Below are positions 35,530-45,650 of a stretch of DNA of 64,000 bases, piece by piece. The first letter of the stretch is position 1, and every line of letters starts with the position of its first letter. The notes beneath the pieces are model-generated. The model had not been told where the DNA came from. It did not search any database and was given only the letters and a program-made list of their open reading frames with translations. Both the position numbers and the translations under genes were made by a program. The stretch is taken from positions 88,629,838 through 88,693,837 of the forward strand of contig OY754339.1 in NCBI GenBank assembly GCA_963573305.1, in the 5' to 3' direction. Source of the DNA: Pyrrhosoma nymphula. Its lineage: Eukaryota > Arthropoda > Insecta > Odonata > Coenagrionidae.

Positions 35530-37244
35530 TTCAATTACGCTCTATAAATGCCCTGCAGATAGGAGTATCTATCACGCACCACCTTTACTTGATGAACTGC
35601 GCTATATACAATAAAAAATGGCATCTTTAATCCCAATCTTGGTATCGTAGAACATATCAAAAAGCTTGCGCAAACGCACTTAGCTGGACTTTATCAAAAA
35701 GGTAGGTAAATGCTGTAAAAAAGTTTGAGAATGAATCTATTTCACACAAATCAGTGGGTATCTATTATTAAGGGGGAATCCTGAACAATGACCACGTGAT
35801 TATTAAAAAGATTATGGGTTGTTTGGAGGAACTGAAATGGGAGTACCTGTAATCACAATTATAGTGGGACAGTCAAATATACACAGATTACCAAGTTCAT
35901 TTCTGATAATGAGGAGACTGCTAGGCTCCCCTAATGTTTGATCAGAGGTGCCTACTCAAATTAAATGAGACGGATGTAAGAACAGAGTAAAACAAATTGA
36001 TTATAGGTCTTTCATTTCTTGGAATAGAACTAATATTTTTAAATCTGTATGAATATCAAAGTTTACCACCAAAATGTCAAACCGAAACAAAGTTGGCAGG
36101 AATTACATTTGCGTTCACCTTTCCTTTTATGAAAGAAATTTTTTTTATAGATGCATGTTGGCCAATGCCTTCCCTCAATGTAGGTACGCCTAAAAGCAGC
36201 TTGCTGAGCATAATGTAGATGAAACTCCATGGGCCTCCACTCCTCGTAAGGCAGAATTCGAGGTACCTTTGCAGCCTGCCGAATCTACCGTATTCCAATT
36301 GCTATGAACTTCGGGTCTGTTTGTTCATACGTAGACACTGACCTTCTAAATGGAAAACAAAGATAAGAGAACGAGTTTTATTTTCGAGACAAGATATCGG
36401 CATTTTTAAAAAATTGAGTGAATATATGGTAATATCAGCATAATCTAGCCCTGCGCTGCTACATTAAACCTTCAGTTATGCTCTTATGTATTTCGAATGT
36501 TCTTGAATTTATTCGTAAAAATAGTCGATGACCTCTTTAGACAACATTTGAATCTGCTTTTAAATACATCGCTTTTTAGTTATTCACGCGTCATGTTTCG
36601 GGTGTAATCCTATTACTCAACTTGTAAGACTTCGGGAAATAACGATGTGGCAACTCAATCCTTTTTTTACGGACATGACAGGTTGGACGGTGAAAGTGCT
36701 CACCTCTTGAATACTCCCTGGTGAAGCTTAAATTTGAAGCTTCACACTTTATGGTTTCAGGAACATAATCAGCACAAACCACTGATTTCGCGCGTTGAAA
36801 AGACACCAATGTACTACACGCTAGGCTATACTGAAGTTAGTGCTATATCTCAGTAAGTTTTCAGTCACGAATCTACCGCAAAGAAGATAGCACAATTTAT
36901 TTTTACTGTCGAGTTGAATGTGTTCAGAAAAGATTCTAGAAAGGAATTTGGACTACAAATGCGCAGAAATCACTCCTGAATACTGTAAATTTAATATCAA
37001 AGGATATTGAGTTCTATGAACGTTGATACTATTTTTTATCTTACTGATACTTTAGGATAATTAGCAGATCTAGATTTGATTTCCATGCTCTCTAAGCTGA
37101 CTTCATAAAAGGGAGGAGAGGCCTTCTTAGGGGGGAAAAATCATATACGTGCAGATAAATAGAATTCTAATCGACTGCTTATGTCCGTTGAAGTATTCTC
37201 TCGTTCTAAACATCGTGATCCAAACTAGAGACAAGGAGCTTTAC
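35530..37244. other. No gene seen
   Basis: Unique AT-rich sequence. Frames at 35997-36298 on both strands are short and unrecognised. Confidence 0.55.
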
Positions 37245-37340
37245 ATCTACATCTATATACTACCCTGCAAGCCGCCTCAATAGGCGTGTGGCGGGGGTTG
37301 TTAGGGTGTTAGTAGAGGGAAGCAGAGTGATATTCATGCA
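37245..37340 (+). repeat. Short dispersed repeat (CATCTAC...GTGGCGG family)
   Basis: TACATCTACATCTATATACT, ACCCTGCAAGCCGCC, AATAGGCGTGTGGCGGGGG. Third member of the family; the GCCGCC and GGCGTG parts covary with those at 32.9 kb (GCCACC/GGTGTG), which supports a conserved hairpin. Confidence 0.6.
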
Positions 37341-37855
37341 AATGCAGCTATACACATGATAACCTCTCTGGTAATGTATGATGACCTCCCCGTAAATTGA
37401 GGATGACGACATATTTAAGCATTTTTTGGCTGAAAATTTTTGTTTTGTTTTGTTGTTTTGACATAAATTAGGCCTTCAATACGTCAATTCAACCTGCCAT
37501 CACAAATTAATTTTTGGTACAACACCAAAAGCTTTAAATTACTTTAAAAAGCAACGAAGAAAAAACGACGTTAAAACGTCATGAAATTTTACACTTACTA
37601 TGATATAAGATAATTTATGCATCGCAAGCACTCATTTAGCATATCCTGAAGAATATTGTCCTGGAATGCGATTTAGAAAGTTTGCTTCATATATTGTGCA
37701 ATTGTGCAAAAATTAAAAATCCAGTATTTTACCAGTAAACTTGAACAATGAGCACAACAATATCAATAGACATAATTCAGCCGGTTAAATAAAAAAATAG
37801 CTTAGTTATTTTTCTTAATACTCCTCTAAAATCAATTTTTCGATGCGTTATGAAT
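37341..37855. other. No feature seen
   Basis: Unique AT-rich sequence without notable frames. Confidence 0.5.
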
Positions 37856-38061
37856 ATAAAATTGTCATATAAGACACTGTCTCTGGCGTTACTCTGTGGA
37901 ACTTTTTCATTTTAATAATAAAAAAGCACTTGGTTGTTATTCCACACTTTATTTTAAGGAAACCTGAAAATGGTATGATATGCTGAAACCCGGGTCGTTT
38001 CCTTAAAATAAAGTGTGGAATAACAACCATGTGCTTTTTTATTATTAAAATAAAATTGTCA
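37856..38061 (+). mobile_element. Hairpin element, family 1, with 12-bp TSD
   Basis: The element (37868-38049, 182 bp) sits between ATAAAATTGTCA at 37856-37867 and 38050-38061. Head TATAAGACACTGTCTCTGGC then CTCTGTGGAACTT. Long arms: TTTTAATAATAAAAAAGCAC and GTTATTCCACACTTTATTTT with complements. The loop is a complete hammerhead-like layout. The start TATAAGAC matches TATAAAAC at 28.3 kb, which fixes the left boundary independently of the TSD. Confidence 0.88.
37958..38002 (+). ncRNA. Hammerhead-like core with self-complementary helix III
   Basis: Order: GGAAAC (helix I), CTGAAAA (core, G8 replaced by A), a short helix II segment with TGGTATGATATGCT, GAAA at 37985-37988, ACCCGGGT (self-complementary), C at 37996, then GTTTCC (helix I, fully complementary to GGAAAC). 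The core change suggests loss of activity. Confidence 0.4.
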
Positions 38062-38221
38062 GTTGGGATGCATCAAGACAGACCAATGTGGGTATAAAAT
38101 AATGGATATATTTCAATATTTTTACAATGGACTCCAACTTAAATGATCCATTAAAAGTGGAAAATGTGCTTATGTGTACGTATAACCCGCAACCATGTCG
38201 CCAAAGAGAAATTGAAAGTAC

Positions 38222-38782
38222 TTAAAAGGTAGTTTGAGCGAAAAATCACTTCACCAAGAATTTAATGAATTTGACGTCATTTAACAGAAACAAACTCCCA
38301 TTTTTTAATGATATAAAAATATAAACCCCTTGCCGAACTACTTATCGAGCGATTCGCCTGAAAATACAAGCTGCTTTACATGGGATAGATTTCAGCTGTG
38401 CGCTCCAGAGGGAGAATATTGAAAAACTTAGGAACTTCTAACACCTAGATTCGCAAAAAAAAGTAACGGTGTGTAGTTTGTATGTTTTCTCAACTATTTA
38501 TAAGAATAAATGAATTATTCACCGCAGTACTATTTACAGAATCACAAAAAAATATTGAGAAGGCGATTTCACCGTACGGTATGAAAACATTAGTCAAGTT
38601 AGAGACTTATGTGATTATATTTATTTAATTACTGAGATTTTTTGTCATGTATAATTATATTTTTGCACCATTGATATTATAATAAATACTTCATACTTCT
38701 TACAGACGCATTGATTAAAAAAACAAAATTCGAATATGGTATCCATTATGACTAGGGAAATATCTCGCTCAGACTACCTTAA
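38222..38782 (+). mobile_element. TTAA-MITE, full copy B
   Basis: 561 bp bounded by TTAA (38222-38225 and 38779-38782). Inverted ends AGGTAGTTTGAGCGA and TCGCTCAGACTACCTTAA. Interior as in copy A, including TTCACCGTACGGTATGAAA. The TTAA at both edges is the target preference of piggyBac-type elements; the TIR itself is not a known one to me. Confidence 0.85.
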
Positions 38783-39789
38783 AGGAGTCGTCAAGCCAAG
38801 TTCGTTCGCAAGGATTTTGCATCATGAGAGGTCAATCAAGCACCTGATGATGATGTAAAATTATTGAAATCAGGATTGTGCACACGTTTTGAACAAAAAT
38901 GGTGGATTGTAAAAGTTTTATCTTTCGTCATAGAATGAAATTCCACCTAGTCAAACCTGATCTTATTTTTTTATGCCTCCTTATGCGGAACGCTCTTTGA
39001 CAGATACTATCGTTCCCTCAGGCCACACGACTCCTGGTTATTTTTATTTCAATTAGCCCATCAAGGAGGAAAACTTCTTGCTTTTTGGTAGTGTATTGTT
39101 TGGTTCGACACATAACCGATCAGTTACGTTGCGCAGGTCAGGTTAGGTGGGTTGGTTTTCAGGGGGAGTTGAGGGGGTTGGTGATGTAAGGAAAGAGGAA
39201 AGAAGCAGGGTGAAAAGAGGAAACTGATACGTGGGATTCGGTTTGTGTTGCAGGGGGAGGAAGTTCCCTACCCCTCAGTAGGCCTTTTACCCACTAGCGG
39301 GGGTCGGGGGATAGCTGCCTCCCAGTGACCCAGAACGGAAGAGGCCAGTAGGAGTATTTCTTCTCCCTTCTCTTAATTCATGATAGATAATCCCGAGGTG
39401 CGTGAGTGACAGGGGATTAGCTCTCCGAAAGGGAAACGGATATATTGATTCAATCTCTATCCGTCCAAAAATAAAGATGAAATTCGATTCCGAAGAAAAT
39501 CACAGATTTGGATTGGGCATTGAAGATGACCCCGGCCGACCGCTCGATGTCCTTAGCGGAGAGTTATAGGCCACCCGGAAAAGGGAAAGAAATTGAGGGG
39601 CTCCACAGGGTTTAAGTCTGGTGTCGGTGACGGTGACCAGAGGCAAAAAGGGAAGAAAACGGAGGAGAAAGAAGGCTATTGGGGCTGATAGCAGAAAAAA
39701 TAGCCCACTACAGATAAAATAAAGGGAAACGGTTTCAGGTTAAACTCTTGATTTTTGGTTATGAAGTAAGAATTAAAGTCTATCCTTCC
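38783..39789. other. No gene seen
   Basis: Unique sequence with a G/A-rich part at 39150-39400. No recognisable frame. Confidence 0.55.
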
Positions 39790-40097
39790 GCCTAATCCAG
39801 TAGTTATCAACCTTTTTTGACATCTAGGTACACTTGAGGTGTTTGGAAATGCAGACGGCACACCAGTGAACAAAAACTGTGATTTGTTATATTTAACTGT
39901 CAGCAGTTTTACAGCTACTGATCGATGAAAACCGACAAACAAAACTTATCGATTTTAACAAAAATAACAATATTTAAAAGTATCAACTAGTTTAATAATT
40001 TAATTTATTATTATTGATCTTTTATGATTTTGTATGAGCGTTTCGGCACACTTGGCAGAGGCTTGCGGCACACCCGTTGAGAATCAATGGCCTAATC
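39790..40097 (+). mobile_element. hAT-type MITE with 8-bp TSD
   Basis: The 292-bp element (39798-40089) lies between GCCTAATC at 39790-39797 and 40090-40097. Its ends, CAGTAGTTATCAACC and GTTGAGAATCAATG, follow the CAGNGGTTCTCAACC pattern known from hAT (Charlie-like) elements. Subterminal GGTACACTTGAGG and CGGCACACTTGGC are likewise typical. No transposase remains. Confidence 0.88.
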
Positions 40098-40486
40098 CCT
40101 AGTCAAATTACGATGTGATAAGAGGGTGGTTGTCTTAGGTAAGAAAAATACATCTCGCCGAACAAGGAGACGAACAAAGGAGAAGCAGCATCATGAATAA
40201 GTGAAATTACGGTTAATTTTACCACATTTTTGACCCACAGTCTCAATAAATGTCCCAGTAATTAAAAACAAATAATAATTATTAATACTAGCAATGAAAG
40301 TTTTAAAAAGTAATTAGTTAAAATTTCCACTATTTAATGAATTACGTAATAAGAATTTTCTTTATGCTTAAATGATATAATTTCTATTTTAAACCGTTTA
40401 TGTATGGTAGAAAAGGTATTGTCATTTAATAACGTATACTTAATATCGACAGTATAGGGAAACTTTCTTTGAGATTGTGGGGTAAG

Positions 40487-40670
40487 TTAGAACTTCGCAA
40501 ACAGAGGAAAAAATAACACTTCTATCTTCAGGATGCTGCCCAGCAGCGAAACGTGCGGTGAAACTATAGGTCGTGCAGTAAAAATATTTACGTGGAATAG
40601 TAGTGCTGTTTTTTCCTCTGTTATTACCATGGAAGGATTCCACTTAGACTGTCTTCTTTAGAACTTCGCA
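40487..40670 (-). mobile_element. Hairpin element, family 1, with 13-bp TSD
   Basis: The element (40500-40657, 158 bp) is flanked by TTAGAACTTCGCA at 40487-40499 and 40658-40670. Arms AACAGAGGAAAAAATAACAC and its complement ending 40623. On the minus strand the head is AGAAGACAGTCTAAGTGGAA, then CTATTCCACGTAAATATTTT and TGCACGAC, as in the other copies. The loop has CTGCCCAGCAG, GAAACGTG and GTGAAACTATAGGTCGTGC, apparently a rearranged core. Confidence 0.85.
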
Positions 40671-41521
40671 GTCAATGGATGAAAATATTCGAATGCATTC
40701 GGATAATTTACAATCACTGACAATGGTTTCGGCACTTAGTGCAATTTTCACGGTGTAGCATCTGTAAATCACACATAGTGCAGAAAACATGGTCAGATAT
40801 TATAAGTTGAAAAATTGTGGAAATCGACCGCGTCTTTCCCTGTTCAACAATTTGAACGCTTAACGTTTACACCAAGTGATACATGAGACATTCTTTAATG
40901 AAGCAGAAAGAGGGATTGGAGGGTAAATTCATATATGAGCAAACATAGGCTTACTTGCGAGAGTAAAGCACAAGGGAGTCGGAAGTAAAGTATCTTTGGA
41001 AGGATTACACAAATTACCTTATGATATCTCTCAAAATATACCATGCTTAAAAAATTCACAAACAAATATCGTTGTTACGATTTTATGAGGCAGTTATTTC
41101 ATCGAAATACCCATTTGGATCACTGTTTTATATGTTATTGCATCAGCGTAGACTCGTTCTATCATACCTACCCTGAAATTTTATTTACGTGTGTAAGTAT
41201 TCGGGTGAGTTAGAGGGCTTTAAAAATAGCTCAAATTACTCATGAGAAGAATATTTTGGAGGGCTCGAAAACAATCGATTGTTGGAACAAAATGGAATAA
41301 ATATCAAATTTATCAAAGGTTTCGACCTTCAGCCGATGATTGGTAAGGATTCACTTGCTTTGGCTTGACCAGCATTAAGCAGCAACGCGTCGCGCGGGAC
41401 TCCGCAAAGAGCGAAAACGACATTTTGGAAAACTTTGGTGACGAATATCTCCGCCATCTGTTCGGATGCAGAGAAACTATCGGAAATTAGCCATAGTGTC
41501 GTATAGCACTCGATTTAACCT
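40671..41521. other. No feature seen
   Basis: Unique AT-rich sequence; no notable frame or repeat. Confidence 0.5.
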
Positions 41522-41723
41522 GTTGACACATAATTGATCTCAGTGGGTTGTGGTCCAAATTGAGAACTTATTGTCTGATTATGAGATATTGACAATATCT
41601 CAGAATAAAAGTGTATTTCCATAGTGGAATATTTCATTAAGGAAAAAGGAAAATATCTGGTATACCGCAATATTATAAGTTCTCAATATGACAAAATCTC
41701 ACTGAGATCAGTTAAATGTCAAC
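41522..41723. mobile_element. Inverted-repeat element, about 200 bp
   Basis: Imperfect arms of about 50 bp: GTTGACACATAATTGATCTC and ATTGAGAACTTATTG against ATAAGTTCTCAATATG and GAGATCAGTTAAATGTCAAC. The middle is AT-rich. No TSD was identified, so the class is unknown. Confidence 0.6.
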
Positions 41724-41820
41724 CCCCACCATATTCATTTATGTTGTGAACATGGCGAGGGTATGGCACACCACATTTGCTCAACTCGCGTGGAATTGCT
41801 CTTAGGAGGGAAAGCGAGAC

Positions 41821-41953
41821 AATGTCTATGAGTAAAATCTTCTCGGGTTTGCCACCGGATAAGGCCTTTAAAAGCCTTACCCGGTGGCAAACCCGAGAAG
41901 ATTTTACTAATATTATTCGCCGGGAAAGCCTAAGATCTTTTAATGTCTATGAG
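41821..41953. mobile_element. Hairpin element, family 2, 109 bp, with 12-bp TSD
   Basis: A perfect 36-bp-arm hairpin (TAAAATCTTCTCGGGTTTGC, CACCGG, AAGGC and complements) with almost no loop, followed by a single-copy tail ATTATTCGCCGGGAAAGCC. AATGTCTATGAG flanks it at 41821-41832 and 41942-41953. The tail matches ATTCGCCGAGAAAG at 23.95 kb, which defines the family. One side only has the tail, mirroring the one-sided head of family 1. Confidence 0.85.
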
Positions 41954-42720
41954 GTTGGGATGTAGAATGGGGACTGTCCAAGAACCTACCAATCAGCTGG
42001 TAGAATACTTGAATGAATGAATGAATTTCGCCGATGGACTGATTTAATCATTTGCACACAAAAGCAGAAATCATTGTCGTGCGCTAACACGCCATCTAAA
42101 TTTTATTAAATATGATGACCCCCTTACCATCTCTACTTTCTCATCCCGTCTCCCAGTTAAGGAGTACGTGAGTACTGCATCCCGGCCGCCAGCCCATCTT
42201 CGACCCCTCGGGCTGGGTCGATACGCCGCGGAGCGAAACCACGACCGCGGGAAAGTTGGGCGGTCACACCGTGCAGGGACATCTAACGAGTTAGGTTCAA
42301 GGAGTGGCGGGGGAAGGGAAGGGGAGAGGCTTGAGGTTTGGTCGGTCGAAAAAAAAGAATGGGGCATGAAAAGAAGGCGAGGTTCGGGAGATGTACTCCG
42401 AAAGGATGGGTTATAGAGCCCTCTGCACACACGATTCTGAATTACATAATAACACTACTACGCTTTTTAACAATTGAACATCACCATTATCTTCGAAAAT
42501 CGAAAATAGACAACTCGACAATGACTATAATGATTTGTATGGAAATGCACAAAATAACGGTGCTAACAAATATGAGTTTCAATTAATATATTCCTCACAA
42601 ATTCCGAAACTGTGATATAAATCTGTGATGCCGAATGACTCAATTAATATACTCAAAGTTAATTTTGTTTTGGATAATTATTGACAAATTGGTGAAAATT
42701 CTGTGTTGCTATTAGTTGAC
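41954..42720. other. No gene called; includes GC-rich patch
   Basis: 42160-42330 is GC-rich and stop-poor on both strands, giving frames of 119 codons (minus) and 82 codons (plus) that share no recognisable motif. Confidence 0.5.
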
Positions 42721-42737
42721 CAACGTATATATTTTTA

Positions 42738-42784
42738 TTTTGCCCTGATGATGGAAGAAATTATGTTACGAAACGTTGGCAAGG
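42738..42784 (+). ncRNA. Hammerhead type I ribozyme candidate
   Basis: Order: TTTTGCC (helix I, 42738-42744), CTGATGA (42745-42751, exact consensus), helix II segment 42752-42769, GAAA (42770-42773), CGTT, then GGCAAGG (helix I). The two helix I strands pair over 7 bp including two G-U. ACGU forms the minimal self-complementary helix III and the predicted cut follows GUU. Helix II is weak. The layout is that of Penelope-associated dimeric hammerheads; the surrounding element is too decayed to define. Confidence 0.5.
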
Positions 42785-43519
42785 AAAAGCTGATATTTTA
42801 TTTTTTAACCTTAACTTGATATACATCCCTGTATAAGTAAATGGAGGTCAATATGACAAACAACGAATCAAAATAATCATCTTCTTGACCCTTTCATTGC
42901 GGAAGACTCAAACGTGTGAGTGATGTATGCATGCCTTCCATTACACAGTGACGAGTTTTTGAGCGTACCTCTCGCATTAACTCTGGTTGAAAATTGAGGG
43001 CATATACTTAAGCTAGGCGCCGAAGACGTCATGAGCTGGGGAACATCCAACAAACACGGTAAAAATCAATTTGAACACGAGGCGCAGATGTCGGGCGCAA
43101 ACCTTTGGAGAAAACATATTTTCTGGATACGCGGCGGAAAACCAAGGCTAAAATCAATCTCGAGGAATGGCTCATTGAATTTAATTTCACCCACGGAGAA
43201 AAATCTCTGGATCCGCAGTGAAGAAACAGTGCGTTATTACATTTCGCACAAATCCAATTCCTCGCAGAGTGATATTACATTTTTGGAACGGCGCAAATTC
43301 ATAAATTTCAGTCGACACGTGAAATTAACATCCGATTGCGTTATTTCTATATTGGAACTCGATTTTGGAGTGGTTTTGCCAGTCACCCCTTCCCACCCTG
43401 CTGCCTTAAGAGCGGGCGAAGTTTTAGAAGGCGAAGGGTGATTTGGAGGGGGTGTGAAGAGAAGGAGGAAAGGGTGAATGAGGTGAGAAGGAGAAAGATG
43501 GAGCTAAGATTTCCAAGAT
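42785..43519. other. No gene recognised
   Basis: A 136-codon frame (43031-43441) runs through here with fairly even amino-acid use, but no motif, splice context or homologue is recognised. Confidence 0.5.
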
Positions 43520-43630
43520 GAGGAAGAGTTTTGGTTTGATGTGTGGTAACTGGAGTACTGGCTTCCCATTCCGAAGGACCCGCGTTCGAATACTAGCTGC
43601 AGTTGAGGAACGGGGGTGTATCACGATCTT
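43520..43630 (+). mobile_element. tRNA-derived SINE, family A-like, plus orientation
   Basis: A-box region TGTGGTAACTGGAGTACTGG, then CTTCCCATTCCGAAGG and the B box CGCGTTCGAATAC. The GGAGTACTGGCTTCCCAT block parallels the reverse complement of 22 kb. It abuts the family C repeat. Confidence 0.6.
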
Positions 43631-43639
43631 TTATTTTGA

Positions 43640-44117
43640 CTTTATCGTGCAGGGGACCAAGAAAAATTATCATTTGCAAATCATCTCTTAAATATTTCAA
43701 AATTGCCAGAGATATAGGAGTCTAAAGTTGAATGGAAGGGTAACCTTCCCATAACAGTCGTGACGTCATTTCATCCATCGCTTCTTCCCTCTTCTTCCCG
43801 ATACCTTTTAAAAGATTCCTTGAAAAGGCTTTTGTGAAGATGTTCACTTCTGCCGGAAATACAACAGTATAAAGATTTAGAAAATCCTTTGAAAATATAT
43901 CCGTCTTCACCGGGGGTCCAACCACGGGCTTTCGAAGGATGGATGAAATGAGACGTCAGAGGTCGTTTTGCGGAAACAGAAAAAATACAACTTTCTACGA
44001 TTAGTTATTAGGCCTTAATGTTTCGATGCAACTCCGTAAATCTATATGAAAACCTTTGCAAATTTGATTTTAACGGTAATATCGAAAAAGCATTTGAATG
44101 ATAATCCCCCTTCAGTG
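43640..44117 (-). repeat. Medium repeat, family C, uninterrupted copy
   Basis: Reverse-complement relative of 27981-28703. Around 43810-43817 it carries the single site corresponding to CATCTTTTAG, with no hairpin element, so it represents the pre-insertion state. The B-box-like motif is diverged here (GTGGTTGGACCCC). Confidence 0.75.
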
Positions 44118-44944
44118 GAATCCCGGTCCTTACTTACACTTACAAATCACACTGTGGACCACGTTCGTGTGTCAGGGGGTGTTGGGACAACATAAATAAG
44201 GTATGCAATAAGTAAAAGAAATCGAAAGAGAAAAAAGACGAAAGAAAATCACAATTGTGAATAATATTTGAAGTTTGAAATTGCTTTAATACGTGAATAT
44301 GGTGAGTGAACCTGAGTAACCATTGGGGATCTTAGTTTCTCGAAAATCATCGTACCGAAACATTTAAAAGTATTATTCCGAGCTTTCAGGTTTATTTTTA
44401 TATTCAGTGAGCCAATTCAGTGAGTATATACAATTTGATTTGTTGGTAAAATTTGACTTGTTAATAGAGTTTATTAAAAATTTAGTATGGTGGGTGGGTG
44501 CATTGAAATAATAAACTCCTTATTCACAGATGCCTTAATTGATGAGGGAAAATTGAACTTTGAATGAACAATATGTTACAATAGCAGATTTAGACATTCG
44601 AAGAGCCACACTTTTTATAATAATGGTGCTAAACTTGCATTTCGATTATTACCTCAAAATTTCAGGGGGGGAGGGGAGGGTGAAGCCCCCCTACCTGGCT
44701 ACGTGCCTTCAGTGAGGTGCTTATACTTTTTTATGATAATTCAAGATGATGACGACCACATTCATGTTTAGAGACATAACTTCTTGTAACATACCCTTCT
44801 GTTGCTGATCATGGAGTCAGTCGTTGGCATCCTCCTCCACACCTATGTGCGACCAGCAACGCAACATTTTTGGTAGGTAAAGCTGACAATACTGTAAAGG
44901 GTCCCTGTACACTTACGCGCCATTTTCCCCTCTGTGCTTTTGCA
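44118..44944. other. No feature seen
   Basis: Unique AT-rich sequence; no frame of note. Confidence 0.5.
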
Positions 44945-45650
44945 CTTCCATCTAGGCCTGTGCGATTATTCGATTAATTGAATCGTCGATTCCATTATTT
45001 TTAAAATTGATCGATTATTTCAGCACATCGATGTTGATTGCGAAAATTGACTCGATTGTCAATTTTTTCAAGCGTCAATTGTTGTTCGATTGTCAATTGG
45101 TATTAAATTCACAATTATTTTCCGGTAACCGATTAATTGTCGATTACTGACGGTGGTGACGGCCACCATCTACCCCTTCCTCCCTCCAGAAGTTAGCTAG
45201 CTATCCCGGCAATTAGCACTGCATCCGAGAGGTTTCATTCTCGGAGGGAACATTGTCATCGACACACGCCAGTGTCGGTCGGATGAACACGCTGGGGACT
45301 CATCTGCCTGTCTTCAAATAGCGATCTATTCCTTTAATTAATTGATAAAAGCTTACTGATTATTTTATTGTTTTTCAAAGTAGTTCTTTCATTCTTCTAA
45401 TTGCCAAAGGAAAGCCTTTTAAAAAGCATGATCCAATTGAGTCGGGTCAATTAATTGGTTGATGCCAATTAATTGAGCAATGACAACAAATTGGCACCCA
45501 TTTCGATGTCAATTAATTGGCCTTTGTCAATTAATTGAATGATTTCAAATAATTGTCCTTTCTTCAATTCCCAACAGTTGAATCGACCACATTTCCAATT
45601 ATTCGTATAATTGATCGATATCGATTTTTTTCGATAATCGCACTTCCATC
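44945..45650 (+). mobile_element. hAT-type MITE rich in CAATTAATTG repeats
   Basis: 690 bp (44953-45642) between CTTCCATC at 44945-44952 and 45643-45650. Left end TAGGCCTGTGCGATTATTCG; right end CGATAATCGCA, whose last bases appear lost. The interior is crowded with CAATTAATTG, TCGATT and related motifs on both sides. Such subterminal arrays are usual transposase-binding regions in hAT elements. No coding capacity. Confidence 0.75.

Noticed and set aside
43031..43441. 136-codon plus-strand frame
   Set aside because: No motif or partner exon; length is possible by chance in a locally GC-richer stretch.
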